From contig RPFO01000079.1 of the NCBI GenBank assembly GCA_009746045.1, forward strand, positions 6,229,262 to 6,293,261: a stretch of DNA of 64,000 nucleotides, given 5' to 3'. Under the pieces are notes generated by a model. That model saw only the letters and a list, made by a program, of their open reading frames with translations, was not told where the DNA came from and ran no database searches. The stretch is from Mesostigma viride. Lineage: Eukaryota > Streptophyta > Mesostigmatophyceae > Mesostigmatales > Mesostigmataceae. Both the position numbers and the translations under genes were made by a program. Every line of letters begins with the position of its first letter. Position 1 is the first letter of the stretch. This document shows, in pieces, positions 34,190 through 43,965 of this stretch.

Positions 34190-36759
34190 GGGCCTGATCA
34201 ACCTACTCGCTCCCTTTCGCCGGAAGCTGGGTTGCCACCTTCCAAGGGCGGTCCCGCTAGCGTGGGGTCGGGCGGTTCGGGGGTTGCCCCAGCCGTTGAC
34301 GACCAGGAGAAGCAGCGCGCCGCGGTACTAGCCCGCCTAGTGGAGCGCCTGCAGGAAGCTCGACGCGCTGCCACGGTGGGCGAGCAGCGGCAGTTGGGGG
34401 GCAACATCTCGCGGGCCGGCAAGGAGCGGGTGGCCGAAGGTGGGATGGTACCACGGTCCGGTGAGGCGGGTGAGCCAGCCGAAGGTGGGGTTGCACGGGC
34501 CGGCGATGCTGGGGCATTGACCGCAGGTGCGGGGCAGCAGGCTGGTGGCGTTGGCGGGTTGGCCGACGCGGGGCCTATATTGCCGAGTGAGGGCGACAGC
34601 CCCATGGACGACAGCGAGGCTGTCGAGGAGAGAGGTGAGCCAGGTGAGCTGGTGGCTGCGGTCTCTAAGCTTGCCAACTGGTATTCGGACGGGCTGGGTA
34701 GTTGTCGATTGGAAGTGGACACTGACGCGGTGGTGTGCTTGCTGGGTGAGGGAGTAGCCAGGCATCTGCCGTGCACTGCGTCCAGGTGGAGGTATGTGGA
34801 GGACTTCTCCGGGTTAGTGAGGATGCCGGTGCGGGGTGAGGTAATGCTGACGATCTTGGGGAGAGAGACGCCGTTTTGCGTGCTCGAGGGGTATGATGGA
34901 CCCGCCATTTTGGGACTTCCTTTCCTGGACCATCCTGATGTGCGGATTCAGAGCTCATTGCTAACCCGAGTAGGTCACGGGTCGATAGAGCTACAGTCTT
35001 ACAAGTCAGTCGAGCCTCTCAGTCGCATTTGCAGCACAGTGGCTAGGCTAGCAGCACTGTCGGGTACGGAGGGTGTAGCGTGGGGCGCTGATCTCCCGCC
35101 AGCTGCTGACCTGGTTATGCCTGCATTACTGCATCCCAACAGCCTAGGAATCACTGAGAGGGACATAGCCGCACATTCCCCGATCACATTCCCTGAGCTT
35201 GTACTGCAGATGTCAACGCCTAGTGGGTTCTCGAGCTGGTGGTGTGCATTCCGTAAGGCACTTGAGGAGTGGCAGGGCTACGGGGTGTATGAACCGCTTG
35301 ACACGGTGCCGAAGGGGGCTAGGGTGCTTCCGCTGAAGATGGTGCTGTCCCACAAGGTGAAGGCAGGTGTGGAGATCTGCTACGTGAGGCCGGTATCACA
35401 AGAGTTTGCAGGTACTAGCCCGCTGGCCAAGGAGGAGCTCTACACCCCAGGGATGGCATGGGACACGTTCAGGATGGTTAGCATGATTTTTCTTAGCTTT
35501 CTGGACGAAGGCAAGGACTACGCGTGTGCGTCCATTGATGTCAAGCGCGCATTCCCTAACTCTAGCGAGGAAGTGGCGCAAGAGGTGTGGGAGGGTACTC
35601 CGCCTCTAGTGGTGCAGACGCCGCCGTTCTGGAAGGAGGTGGTCACGTCTGAGTTCATGGGTCTGTGCAAGGCTATAGAGGGTCTGCAGAGCGCGTCGAT
35701 TGTTTGGAGGATAACCCTCATGCGTGCGTTGGGTGAGATCGCAGAGTTTGAGGTATCTCCCTACGACCCATCGTTGTTCGTGGCGCGGATGCCGTCTGGT
35801 CCTATGTTTGTACAACTGCATGGGGATGACTTGCGTGTCATTGCTTCGCGGTCAGCCTTGCATGCATTCTATGCTGACATTGGGCGGCGGTTCCCAGTGG
35901 GTGAGTTGCAGCAATTGGGGCCGCAGACGCCACGGGTGTTTTGCGGGGTGGTGCAAACCCTGCGGGTGGTGTCGGGTAAGCACCGGATGCACTTGGGTAT
36001 TCCTGACAAGTACAGGGAGGAGCTCATGCGCGATGTGGAGGAGTTGTGCGCCAAGGGTTTGTGGAGCAGATTGCGTGGCAAGCTCGGCTGGATGGCAGCG
36101 GTGTGTGGGCCTGACCTGCTGGTGTTAAGCAGGACTGTGGATGAGGTGTTGGCTCTCGTTTCTCCGTCTGTGATCAAGCAGTATGTTGCTGAGAGCCAGG
36201 GTGTAGTACTTTCTGGTTTGTCTCTTTCTCAGCCGATTGTGTTGCATTGCTTTGCTGACACGTCTGGCGAGGGCAGGGAGCTCACCAAGACGAGAGCTCG
36301 CATGGGCGGCTTGTTTGTGCTCTCCAACCCCAAGGGCAATGGTTCGCTCTGTGGGTGGTACTCTAGGTTGTGCCGCAGGGTGGCAGTTGGATCGGATACC
36401 AATGAGTGTCGCGGGTGTGTGAGTGCATCAAGGCGTCCCTGTATCTAGAGCAATTTCTGCGCTGGATGGGCAAGTGGCTGGATGCTCGTTTGGTACTGAC
36501 CACGACTGTGCATACCGACAGTCAGCCGCTTGTGAGTTTCATTCTCAACAGCCTGTCCAGGACGCGCGACCTGGATTTCCTACTACTCAAGGAACTGTCA
36601 TACGCAGTGAGCGTGCTTCATCTACCTGGGAAGCTCAACCCGGCTGATGCGCTGACCAAGCTGTTTGCTGGGGCGCGCGACCAGTATCGCCTCCTGCGGA
36701 TGGTCATGGGGGGCTCTCTCGGGGATCTGCAAGGACTGCTGGAGGGTTTGATGTAGATC
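34190..36759 (+). pseudogene. Copia-B protease - reverse transcriptase - RNase H
   Basis: A low-complexity Gly/Ala/Glu linker leads to the protease signature LEVDTDAVVCLLGEG (about 34710-34755) with YDGPAILGLPFL (34893-34925), that is, downstream of integrase. RT follows: IDVKRAFPNSSE (35535-35570) and LHGDDLRVIASRS (35815-35853), with GDD where copia usually has VDD. RNase H: CFADTSGEGRE (36250-36280), DTNECR (near 36400), then VCECIKASLYLEQF, HTDSQPLVSFI and NPADALTKLF, stop at 36754-36756. One base is missing between DTNECR and VCEC (near 36413), shifting the frame inside RNase H. The protease would cut the polyprotein; RT and RNase H make the cDNA. Confidence 0.88.
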
Positions 36760-37211
36760 TGGGCAATGGACCATGTGGCATGAGAATTTCAGGCTGGCAG
36801 GCGTTGGGACGCATTACATGTGGGCTGGGAATGACCCCTGGATCGAGCCCATCTCAGGATGACCCAGTACGGTTGGATAACTCTATCTTGGTGGGGATGT
36901 ACCTGATGGGATGGTCCTGGGTTGAGGACCTGATCGGAGGCGGGGACTGTGGTTGGTGATGTGTGAAAGTCCGTGGGTTCAGGGTGTGGTTGGTGTTGGA
37001 GCCGAGGGTGGTCTTTTGATCAGTCTTGTATTCTCGCTTGCTTACTTGACTTACTGACAGATGCTGGTTGTACTACCAGGGCGTGAATGGGCGCCAAGTG
37101 AGGGGTGCGGACTCCCCTAGTACATAGCGTCCTGTGTTAGTGCTTCCTGGTGAGGTGTCTGTCGGTTACTCTCGAGCTGAGTGAGATAATGATTGGTGGG
37201 ATGTGTGACTG

Positions 37212-37230
37212 CTCGGGAAAAAGCGGCTGG
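37212..37230 (+). promoter_or_regulatory. Copia-B polypurine tract
   Basis: The purine-rich stretch CTCGGGAAAAAGCGGCTGG lies directly before the 3' LTR and fits the plus-strand priming site. Confidence 0.6.
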
Positions 37231-37813
37231 TGTTATATTATAGGTTTCAGCTCGCAGTCACATGGAAATAATTAATGATTGTGTGCCGGTACTTAGCCAT
37301 TTTGTGGTTCGAGGCGTTCGGGTTAATTCAGCGCATTGGGACTTAGCCGTTTTGAGGTTCGGCTGAATTTTGGCTTGTGTGATCCACAACGATTTAAGTT
37401 ACGCTGTGTGCGTTATGCCTCGTGAGTTACGCCCTAGACTTTGGCTGCGCGGCACTGGTCCGGTACTGAGGTGCGGACTAGGATTCTGGGTACTGCCGGC
37501 TGGCGTGACAAGTGGCGAGATACTGGTGTGTGTCGATTGGTCAGTACTCGGCTGGTGTGTTGTAACGGAGATGTGTAACGGAGATGCGTTCCCAGGCTTG
37601 CGTCGGTGCCTAGCGCTGCAGGCTAGCCTAGCCGCCTGACAGACGATGATGATCCAAAAGCCAGCATTGTGTTGCGGCGGTCCAACGGTTGTTGCTGCTA
37701 TGCTGGCAATGGCTATGGTTGCGCTGGTAAATTAAGCTGGGGGCTTGGCTCTGAGTTTGTAACCTGATTACCGTAAAATTATCATTTAATAAAATTCGAA
37801 CTCGATTTTAACA
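37231..37813 (+). repeat. Copia-B 3' LTR
   Basis: Identical to 29216-29798 except for one synonymous-looking base (tggtcggta against tggtcagta). Followed by the target copy ctggc. Confidence 0.93.
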
Positions 37814-38692
37814 CTGGCCTGCCTGGGACTTGTTCTTGTTGTTGTTTTTGTTGTTGTTATTCTTGTTGCTGCCCTGGCCCTGGGTCTTCTTGAAGCTGGG
37901 ACACTCCTTCTTGATGTGCCCCCACCCCTTGCACAGGTAGCATTGGATCTTTGACTTGCCCTGGCCACTGCCCCCGTTGTCAGATGCGTTGCCCTGCTTG
38001 GGCTGACCACCCACCCGCCTGAACACCGACTTGGAGAGTGACCTCCCGTCAGGGTCGGGTGAATGATTGGCCTTCCGCTTGTTGTGGCTGCCCCTACGCC
38101 CTCCTTGGCTTCTGTCAGCCTCAGACGATTTGGAGCCCCCCTGGGTACGCCCACCTGCCTGGGTAGCCTTCACTGCTGGCACTCCACCCTCAAACAGCTC
38201 CTCTGCCTCGAGTGCTTGTTTGATTATGACCTTGTAGGCCTTGAGGGTTGAGTGTGGGGCACACATGACCTTTAAAGAGCCACGTGTAGCCTTGTCCAGC
38301 CCAGAAACCTTGAGCCAGTTTGTCAGGGCTATGTTGTCAGCAACATTGAAGCCATGAGCCCTGCCCTCCTCAACCATTTTGCAATAGTTAAGGAAGTTCT
38401 GGATAAGGTCTCCTTTGACCTCCCACCCTTGATACTTGTCTTGCCAATGGATGCCGACCTTCTTGCGTTGGTCTTCCAGCAGCTCCTTCAGCTCAGCTAC
38501 GTACAGCGCCCAGGCCTTATTGGCCTTCTTGCACTCCCTGGTCAGGTCCTTAATCTGGTCAGTACACTTGCCAAAAGTGCTACTTCCTATCCAGATCTGA
38601 TAGTAATTTGTACCACCGTACAAGCTAGGGAACCCTTCCAATCCTTCCACAAACTCTTCAGCCTGCTTAGGCTTGGAGTCTGAGGTAACAGG

Positions 38693-39179
38693 AGTTACGT
38701 TAAATAGTGTCGGAACCTTTTGCCGCCTGAGGCAAATCGGTCCGTAACACTATTTTGCCCGGAATAACCACTTCCGAGCACCCAAGTTAATTCGGCCGAA
38801 TTAACTTGGGTGCTCGGAAGTGGTTATTCCGGGCAAAATAGTGTTACGGACCGATTTGCCTCAGGCGGCAAAAGGTTCCGACACTATTTAACGTAACTAA
38901 AACCTGGCCTCGTGGAGGGGGGACGAAGAGCCCGAGACATCCGCCTAGGCCGCTGAGCACGCACCACTAAATGCGCCGGAGCTGCCTCAGTGAGGATTCG
39001 AACCCCTGACCTCCAAGGTGCACAGGTTTTAGTTACGTTAAATAGTGTCCGAACCTTTTGCCGCCTTTAACTTGGGTGCCATTAACTTGGGTGCTCGGAA
39101 GTGGTTATTCCGGGCAAAATAGTGTTACGGACCGATTTGCCTCAGGCGGCAAAAGGTTCCGACACTATTTAACGTAACT
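38693..39179. mobile_element. Foldback element with a 206-bp perfect palindrome
   Basis: It is flanked by acagg (38688-38692; 39180-39184), and removing it rejoins LTR-A gag in frame. Bases 38693-38898 form a perfect inverted repeat with 103-base arms and no loop. Bases 38899-39030 are a separate segment bounded by aaaacctg...caggtttt. Bases 39031-39179 are a second copy of the palindrome lacking most of one arm. All outer ends read agttacgttaaatagtgtc. No protein is encoded. Confidence 0.88.
38899..39030 (-). repeat. tRNA-like (SINE-like) segment with Pol III B box
   Basis: On the minus strand the segment contains GGAGGTCAGGGGTTCGAATC (about 39014-38995), which is the variable loop plus T arm of a tRNA and an intact B box. 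The bases before it could be the anticodon arm 3' side, but no D arm or A box is present. It may be a tRNA fragment or a SINE piece captured between foldback arms. Confidence 0.55.
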
Positions 39180-39571
39180 ACAGGTTGCAGCTGATTAACA
39201 ATTAAAAGACCCTGTGTGGTGAGATCAAAACCATGAACAGCTTGTGAATTATTAGGGTTGTGATGTACATTGGTAATTTCCCCGGTGACACCCACGTCAT
39301 CTACGTGAGCTGTCCCACTACCAGCAGTCCAGCACCACCATTATTTCCACTGGCTGGGGCACCTTTGCTACGGCGCCCGTCTGCCATGATGCACTACAAG
39401 CTGTCCAAAACACCTGAGCAAAGCAGCAAAATAAAGTATGTACAAAACTGTCTCAATTGCCGCCTGCGCCGGTGTCGCCGCCGCCCCCGCGAATCGCCGC
39501 TGAAAAGTCGACAAAATGCCGACGAGCACTGGAAAACGGGCCGATTTATTCAGTAGTCGAGGCCGCGGAAA

Positions 39572-40097
39572 TCACAGTACTGATAGGTGTACTCTGGATC
39601 CTCCATGTCCGGCGTGTGTGCCGGACCTGTGCACACCGGTGTGAATCAAAACCGGTGTGTTCGCCGGGTTTTGCGTCGGCTCGAAAATTGCAATTCGCCG
39701 ACGCGCGACGAGGCGCAGAGGATGAGTAAAAATTGAAAGCAACTCCCAGCCTGCGGGAATCCACTCGCGCAAGGCTGCGAGAAATGCGACCAGGTTGATG
39801 AGAACCTGTCGCTCTCGACTGCGCACGCCACGTGTAAGCAGCGACAGCAATGCGAGGTCTTGAAATAAATTCGTGGTGACCACCGGCGCGCCCCCCGTGC
39901 GTGTCGATGCCCAGTTTTGCAAATTCCGCTGGTATCCGGTCAGCGAGGAAATGGCGTTGTCCACCTCCTCGATGGCGGTGGTGACTTCAGTTACCGACCG
40001 CAAGCCGCCACGGACCTGGACCGTAAATTGCGAAAGAATGTTGCGAATTTGGTCCAACGGCCCTCGAATGGCCGGCACCAGCTGCGGCAGTTGGGGG
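39572..40097 (-). pseudogene. LTR-A ORF1, C-terminal part (unknown protein)
   Basis: This continues ORF1 from 50546-50759. Removing the hAT-like element and one copy of its 8-bp target duplication joins ...FPEDPQ to LPQLVPAIRG in frame. The piece is mostly helical by appearance (DQIRNILSQFTVQVRGGL, TEVTTAIEEVDNAISSL, RQVLINLVAFLAALREW) and ends at a stop at 39572. No retroviral or cellular family is recognised and no zinc knuckle or clear membrane segment is seen. It lies upstream of gag in the same direction, which is unusual for copia elements. Confidence 0.6.
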
Positions 40098-40249
40098 CAG
40101 TGTAAGATCATACGCCGTATAATACGGTATAATACGGTATAATACGTAATACGCTGGCTTTTAGCGTATAATTTTTCATACGTAATACGTTTTAGCGCAT
40201 AATGACGTATAATACCGTATAATACCGTATAATGCCGTGTTTTCCGCGT

Positions 40250-41295
40250 TTTTTTTACGTTTTGCGCGGCTAGGATGCCAGAACGACAGGGCAACGATTT
40301 GAAGCCACAGATTTCGTATCTCTACTAAGTACTGACCCGTCTGAACTTTCACAATTCGACGCGATCTTATTTTGACATTGTGGTGCACAGTGCGCGCACC
40401 GTGCGGCGGTGGCCATGGCGACGTGCGTTCCGTTAAAATATGGCTAATCCGGCGGGCGACAGGCTAAAAAATTAAGCCGATGGTTAAAAGTGATGTTCTA
40501 TTATGATGTTTCATAGCAAGATCTGCACTATTTGCAAATTCGCTGCCTTTGTTGGTACAGATTTGCACGGGGGTCTCATCCAACGTCAATTTGGCCGCGA
40601 TGAATAATCTAGCATGTGTGCCTGCGACGGTAGAACTCGACATTCGTGGGTTATTTTGATGCAGCAAGAGCCGTTTAGTAACGGACACCATGAAAATAAC
40701 CTAAGCATCTTCGATCTGCGGCCATTTCCTGTCATTTCTAAAATGATTTCGTTCAGGCCTGCGCGATCCGCGGTTAATCCATCCATGGCTGGCTGGCTTT
40801 TCTTGCGCGCCTGGGTAGGAAATAATGCCGGCCGTGGTACGTTGATTTGCCGCATGTCACCGCCCAGTCTGTTTGCGCTCTTAATGAACCTGGCATGAAA
40901 CTTTTTGCGCCGTTTCTGGGTTTTTCTTGCTATTTTGTTCTCCACTTGTTGCAGTTGTGCTATCAGATTTTCCGCAGCTTAATTCAATGGTTTTCCTTAC
41001 GCTGCGTATGCCATGCTTCCTAAAGCTACCCAGAATTGATCGGGCAGTTATCTGGCTTTGCTACGCTTCCTGTATGGAGGTTTTCACACGGTAGACATTC
41101 TATATTGCGTAGTCAAGGACCCTAGCTGCCTGGGAGCGGCATCACCGTTGCAAGGAGCTGGCGAGCTCATAGACGCCTGTCATGCTCTTCAGCCTGCTGG
41201 AAAACAAGGTTGTTGTATGGAAGGTGAGAATATGTGAGTTACTTATCACATCCCCACCTGTTTAGCCTCCGTGGTCCCCCAACGGGGACACGAGA
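40250..41295. other. hAT-like element interior with decayed coding-like module
   Basis: No intact gene. Bases 40415-41130 align with 24280-25025 of the mariner-like element. Minus-strand pieces (ARLFIAAKLTLDETPVQ; NEIILEMTGNGRRSK) suggest an old coding sequence, not identified. Confidence 0.45.
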
Positions 41296-43965
41296 TTAAT
41301 TAATATTAACATTAGTATGAGGGGCACGGGGGGGCACAAGTGTTTTCCACCCAGCGAGGACGCCACGGGCCAAGTCCCACCGCTTCACCATACCGGGATA
41401 ATAAAGTTGCAACCCCATCAAGGCATTGACACACGCTTGGCGGCTGTACCCCCGAAAATGAGCCCAGGCGACATACGCACAAAATGTCTCCTCAAGGGTG
41501 TCAGCTCGTGACGATGACCCGTCCGCCCGCCCACCAGCCTCCCACCAAGTCAAGAGGGAATCAAGACCACGACGGTAGGCCAGCAAAGTAGCCGGCTTTA
41601 CTTTCCCCTCTAGCAATGGAAGGTAGCTAACAGGTGCAGGGGGCCCCGGGTTAGGATGGATGCCTTCCGCGGTCAGGTCGCGCACCCAGCCTGCCAAGAA
41701 AGTCGCCATGGATAGGCCGCGAGAAACGCCATCGGCTGGTTGAAGTGCACTCGGCGTCCACACCCACTGGGAACGACTCCCAGTGGCGAGGGTCAGCGCG
41801 CACAAGCGGCGGCACTGCTTGTTGAGCTTGTGGGATGAGGACCGCCCCTTAGCCAAGCAGCCCAACGCCGCGGTGGAGTCCACCAACCTCACCACCCGCT
41901 TGCCTCGGTTTGCCAAGCTGCGCGCACTCCTCTCCACGCCCTTCACTGCAGCCCGCACCTCCTTCTCGTTGATGTGCATCCCCGGATCCCGCCAACGACT
42001 CCGGACCCCAACCCGCCATTGCTGGCTAGTGATTGCTTGTTGCGCCCGCGCGCTCAGTGGCCTAGGGCCAGCGTAGGCCACCTCACTTGGTATGAGCAAA
42101 GTCGGGTACCCCCGCACCTCTCGTGCCCTCGCCAGCTCCGTCACATCGCCCGGCTCCATGGTTGCGTACACGACACCTTGCCCGTAGGTGGACGCGTCAG
42201 ATGCAACCACCTCACGGGCCAAAGGTGCGCTTCGGTCAACCCTTAGCATGGGAGCCAAGGCCAGGGCACACTCTAACTCCTCCCGCACCCCGGCCCACAG
42301 CACCCAGGATCGCTGCCCCCACCCTTGCAGGCTGATGAATTTGAAACATTGCTGCCAAATGGACAAGCAGCTGCGGCTTAACATCTGCAGCCACAACCAC
42401 CGCCCCAAGACGGCAGCCAGCCCCTCGGCCGTAGCTCGGCCTCGAGTGAGTATAGCCTGCGTGTGGGCGATCACAAGGTTGAGCTGCTTGACCGTTGGTT
42501 CCAGCACGCCGTTCCGTCGGTGCACCACCCCTAGGGCTTCTAGCTCGTCCCCTTCCAGGCTCGCCATCTTAGTCTTCTCCTTAGACGGCACAAGGTTGTT
42601 AGGGAGGTAGCCTTCCTCAATAGCGCGCGTGATGAGCTGGTTCACCGCCTCGCAGGTCCGCCCGTTGCTGGCCACCAAGTCATCAATGGTGATGGACAGC
42701 ATGGGGGCAGGGGGGTTTTCCAGGTCAATCTGAAGCTCCCCGGCGCGCTCCTCCTTGTACTCGATGGCCAAGCGCAGTGGCTGGCCACACTCGTCGCGCA
42801 CCAAGGTGAGCTCACCTGCGCTTGAGAGGTAGTTGACCTGGCGCCTCGGATCCAGGGCACCGGTCATGTAGAGCACCATCTCATGGATGGCCTCCCCCAG
42901 CGCCACCGCATGGGAATGTCCCATGGCCAGCACCTTGAGCACGGGCCACACCTTCCGCCTGGGCCCTGCCAGACCTACGCTAGTCGACCACACACTAGGA
43001 AGCCCTTGGTAGTCCCACCACCACTCGGGCACCTCGATGGAATAGTAGTATGACACGAGGTCGCTCTTGGCGCAGTAGCACCAGCCTTTGATGTAGACCT
43101 CCACGAGGATGCCCAGGTGGGGTAGCAGGATCTTGGGGGGGTCCACCCACAGCAGGTTGCCCAGCTTCCTGTTGACGATGAACCGAAGCTCACCCACCCC
43201 CTTGGCCACTCCAAAGCAGCCATCCACCCACTTGGGCCGCCTCTCCCGGAACGCCACCATGCCCACGCCCGCTGCCCGGCTCATGAGCTTGCCCCATTCA
43301 GCCATGGAGCATCCCCGGCTGGGCTTGGGCACATTCCAATACTTTGCGCTCGCCACGACCGCTGGCTTGATGCAGTTCTCTTCGCTGGCATATATCTCCC
43401 GCCAGCTCGGCCGCATAGCCAACAGGTCGAGCAGCCGTGCCTTCCCCGCCACCTCCGCCTTTGGTAGACTCACCGCGTCCGCGCGCAGTTGTTCATACTT
43501 ATTCTGCTTCCCATATATTGCATCAGCACCTTCTTGCTCCTGGCCTGTCGCAACGCCCCCTACGCGGCGACTGTGCCAGGTGCAGTGCCTCTTGACCCTC
43601 GCAAGGGCCTCCTCCCTCCCCTTAGAGCACGCCCCTCTAGGGTTAGGAGGAGGGTCTTGCCCCCCTCCCCACAGCCAATTAAGCCAACGCACTACCTTGC
43701 ATTGCAGTGTGTACTCGCGGTGGCGGCGCGTGGCACGCTGTCGCCGGCGTGCCGATCTCACCCTGCCCCACGCGGTGTACGCTGGCCTAAGTGGGTATGG
43801 CAGCGGGAAAAGGGAGCGGTCCCGCTGGGATTCTATTTCCCTACTTGTTGAGCCTTGCTGAGCTTGTCCAAGAGGATGGCAGTTTGGAGAGCTGCCTTGA
43901 CAGCCGGGGTGGCTGACAGTGCAGCCTCCTCCCCCAATGGCAGGAGGTGGCTGGCCACCTTCCAC
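41296..43965 (-). CDS. PAT-2 pol: RT, RNase H and truncated tyrosine recombinase
   Basis: An 889-codon open reading. After a basic linker come the RT fingers (GELRFIVNRKLGNLLWVDPP), motif A (KSDLVSYYYSIEVPEWWW), motif B (VLAMGHSHAVALGEA) and motif C SITIDDLVASNG (near 42680; Ile-Asp-Asp, where DIRS elements usually have Met/Val-Asp-Asp). RNase H residues: ASDASTYGQG (near 42195), INEKEVRAAV, VRLVDSTAALG and PADGVSRG (near 41725). The tyrosine recombinase N-terminal (core-binding) half follows (KPATLLAYRRGLDSLLTWW, NALMGLQLYY), and the frame then runs out at the truncation (VPPRAPHTNVNIN*). The catalytic Arg/His/Tyr half is absent, so the enzyme could copy RNA but not integrate it. Confidence 0.85.
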   Translation of the reverse strand: MEGGQPPPAIGGGGCTVSHPGCQGSSPNCHPLGQAQQGSTSREIESQRDRSLFPLPYPLRPAYTAWGRVRSARRRQRATRRHREYTLQCKVVRWLNWLWGGGQDPPPNPRGACSKGREEALARVKRHCTWHSRRVGGVATGQEQEGADAIYGKQNKYEQLRADAVSLPKAEVAGKARLLDLLAMRPSWREIYASEENCIKPAVVASAKYWNVPKPSRGCSMAEWGKLMSRAAGVGMVAFRERRPKWVDGCFGVAKGVGELRFIVNRKLGNLLWVDPPKILLPHLGILVEVYIKGWCYCAKSDLVSYYYSIEVPEWWWDYQGLPSVWSTSVGLAGPRRKVWPVLKVLAMGHSHAVALGEAIHEMVLYMTGALDPRRQVNYLSSAGELTLVRDECGQPLRLAIEYKEERAGELQIDLENPPAPMLSITIDDLVASNGRTCEAVNQLITRAIEEGYLPNNLVPSKEKTKMASLEGDELEALGVVHRRNGVLEPTVKQLNLVIAHTQAILTRGRATAEGLAAVLGRWLWLQMLSRSCLSIWQQCFKFISLQGWGQRSWVLWAGVREELECALALAPMLRVDRSAPLAREVVASDASTYGQGVVYATMEPGDVTELARAREVRGYPTLLIPSEVAYAGPRPLSARAQQAITSQQWRVGVRSRWRDPGMHINEKEVRAAVKGVERSARSLANRGKRVVRLVDSTAALGCLAKGRSSSHKLNKQCRRLCALTLATGSRSQWVWTPSALQPADGVSRGLSMATFLAGWVRDLTAEGIHPNPGPPAPVSYLPLLEGKVKPATLLAYRRGLDSLLTWWEAGGRADGSSSRADTLEETFCAYVAWAHFRGYSRQACVNALMGLQLYYPGMVKRWDLARGVLAGWKTLVPPRAPHTNVNIN

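Larger units (their letters stand above)
29216..37813 (+). mobile_element. Copia-B: complete copia-like LTR retrotransposon, recently inserted
   Basis: It has 583-bp LTRs (29216-29798 and 37231-37813), TG...CA ends and the perfect 5-bp target duplication ctggc (29211-29215; 37814-37818) inside LTR-A gag. Only one difference between the LTRs was seen by eye (29524 G against 37539 A region), so insertion is recent. It encodes gag, then integrase, protease, RT and RNase H. It is broken by a 1.8-kb insertion in the integrase, a frame change near 34100-34190 and a one-base loss in RNase H. Confidence 0.93.
37814..39387 (-). pseudogene. LTR-A gag with CCHC zinc knuckle
   Basis: The reading probably starts at the ATG at 39387-39385 (MADGRRSKGAPASGNN). 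A 1-2 base frame change near 39330 leads into DDVGVTGEITNVHHNP, the foldback element at 38693-39179 interrupts it, and it resumes in frame (VTSDSKPKQAEEF). A UBN2/copia-type gag body follows (NYYQIWIGSSTFG..., NFLNYCKMV, KVMCAPHSTLKAYKVI), then a basic Gly/Ser/Lys linker and the knuckle CYLCKGWGHIKKEC (near 37900-37940). An Asn-rich tail is cut by Copia-B at 37813; the last codons lie at 29172-29215. It would bind and package the element's RNA. Confidence 0.82.

Noticed and set aside
39375-39440. Short collinear words shared with 20085-20270, taken as LTRs of a separate copia element
   Set aside because: Only three words of 9-13 bases match with different spacing; no TG...CA ends or target duplication could be placed.
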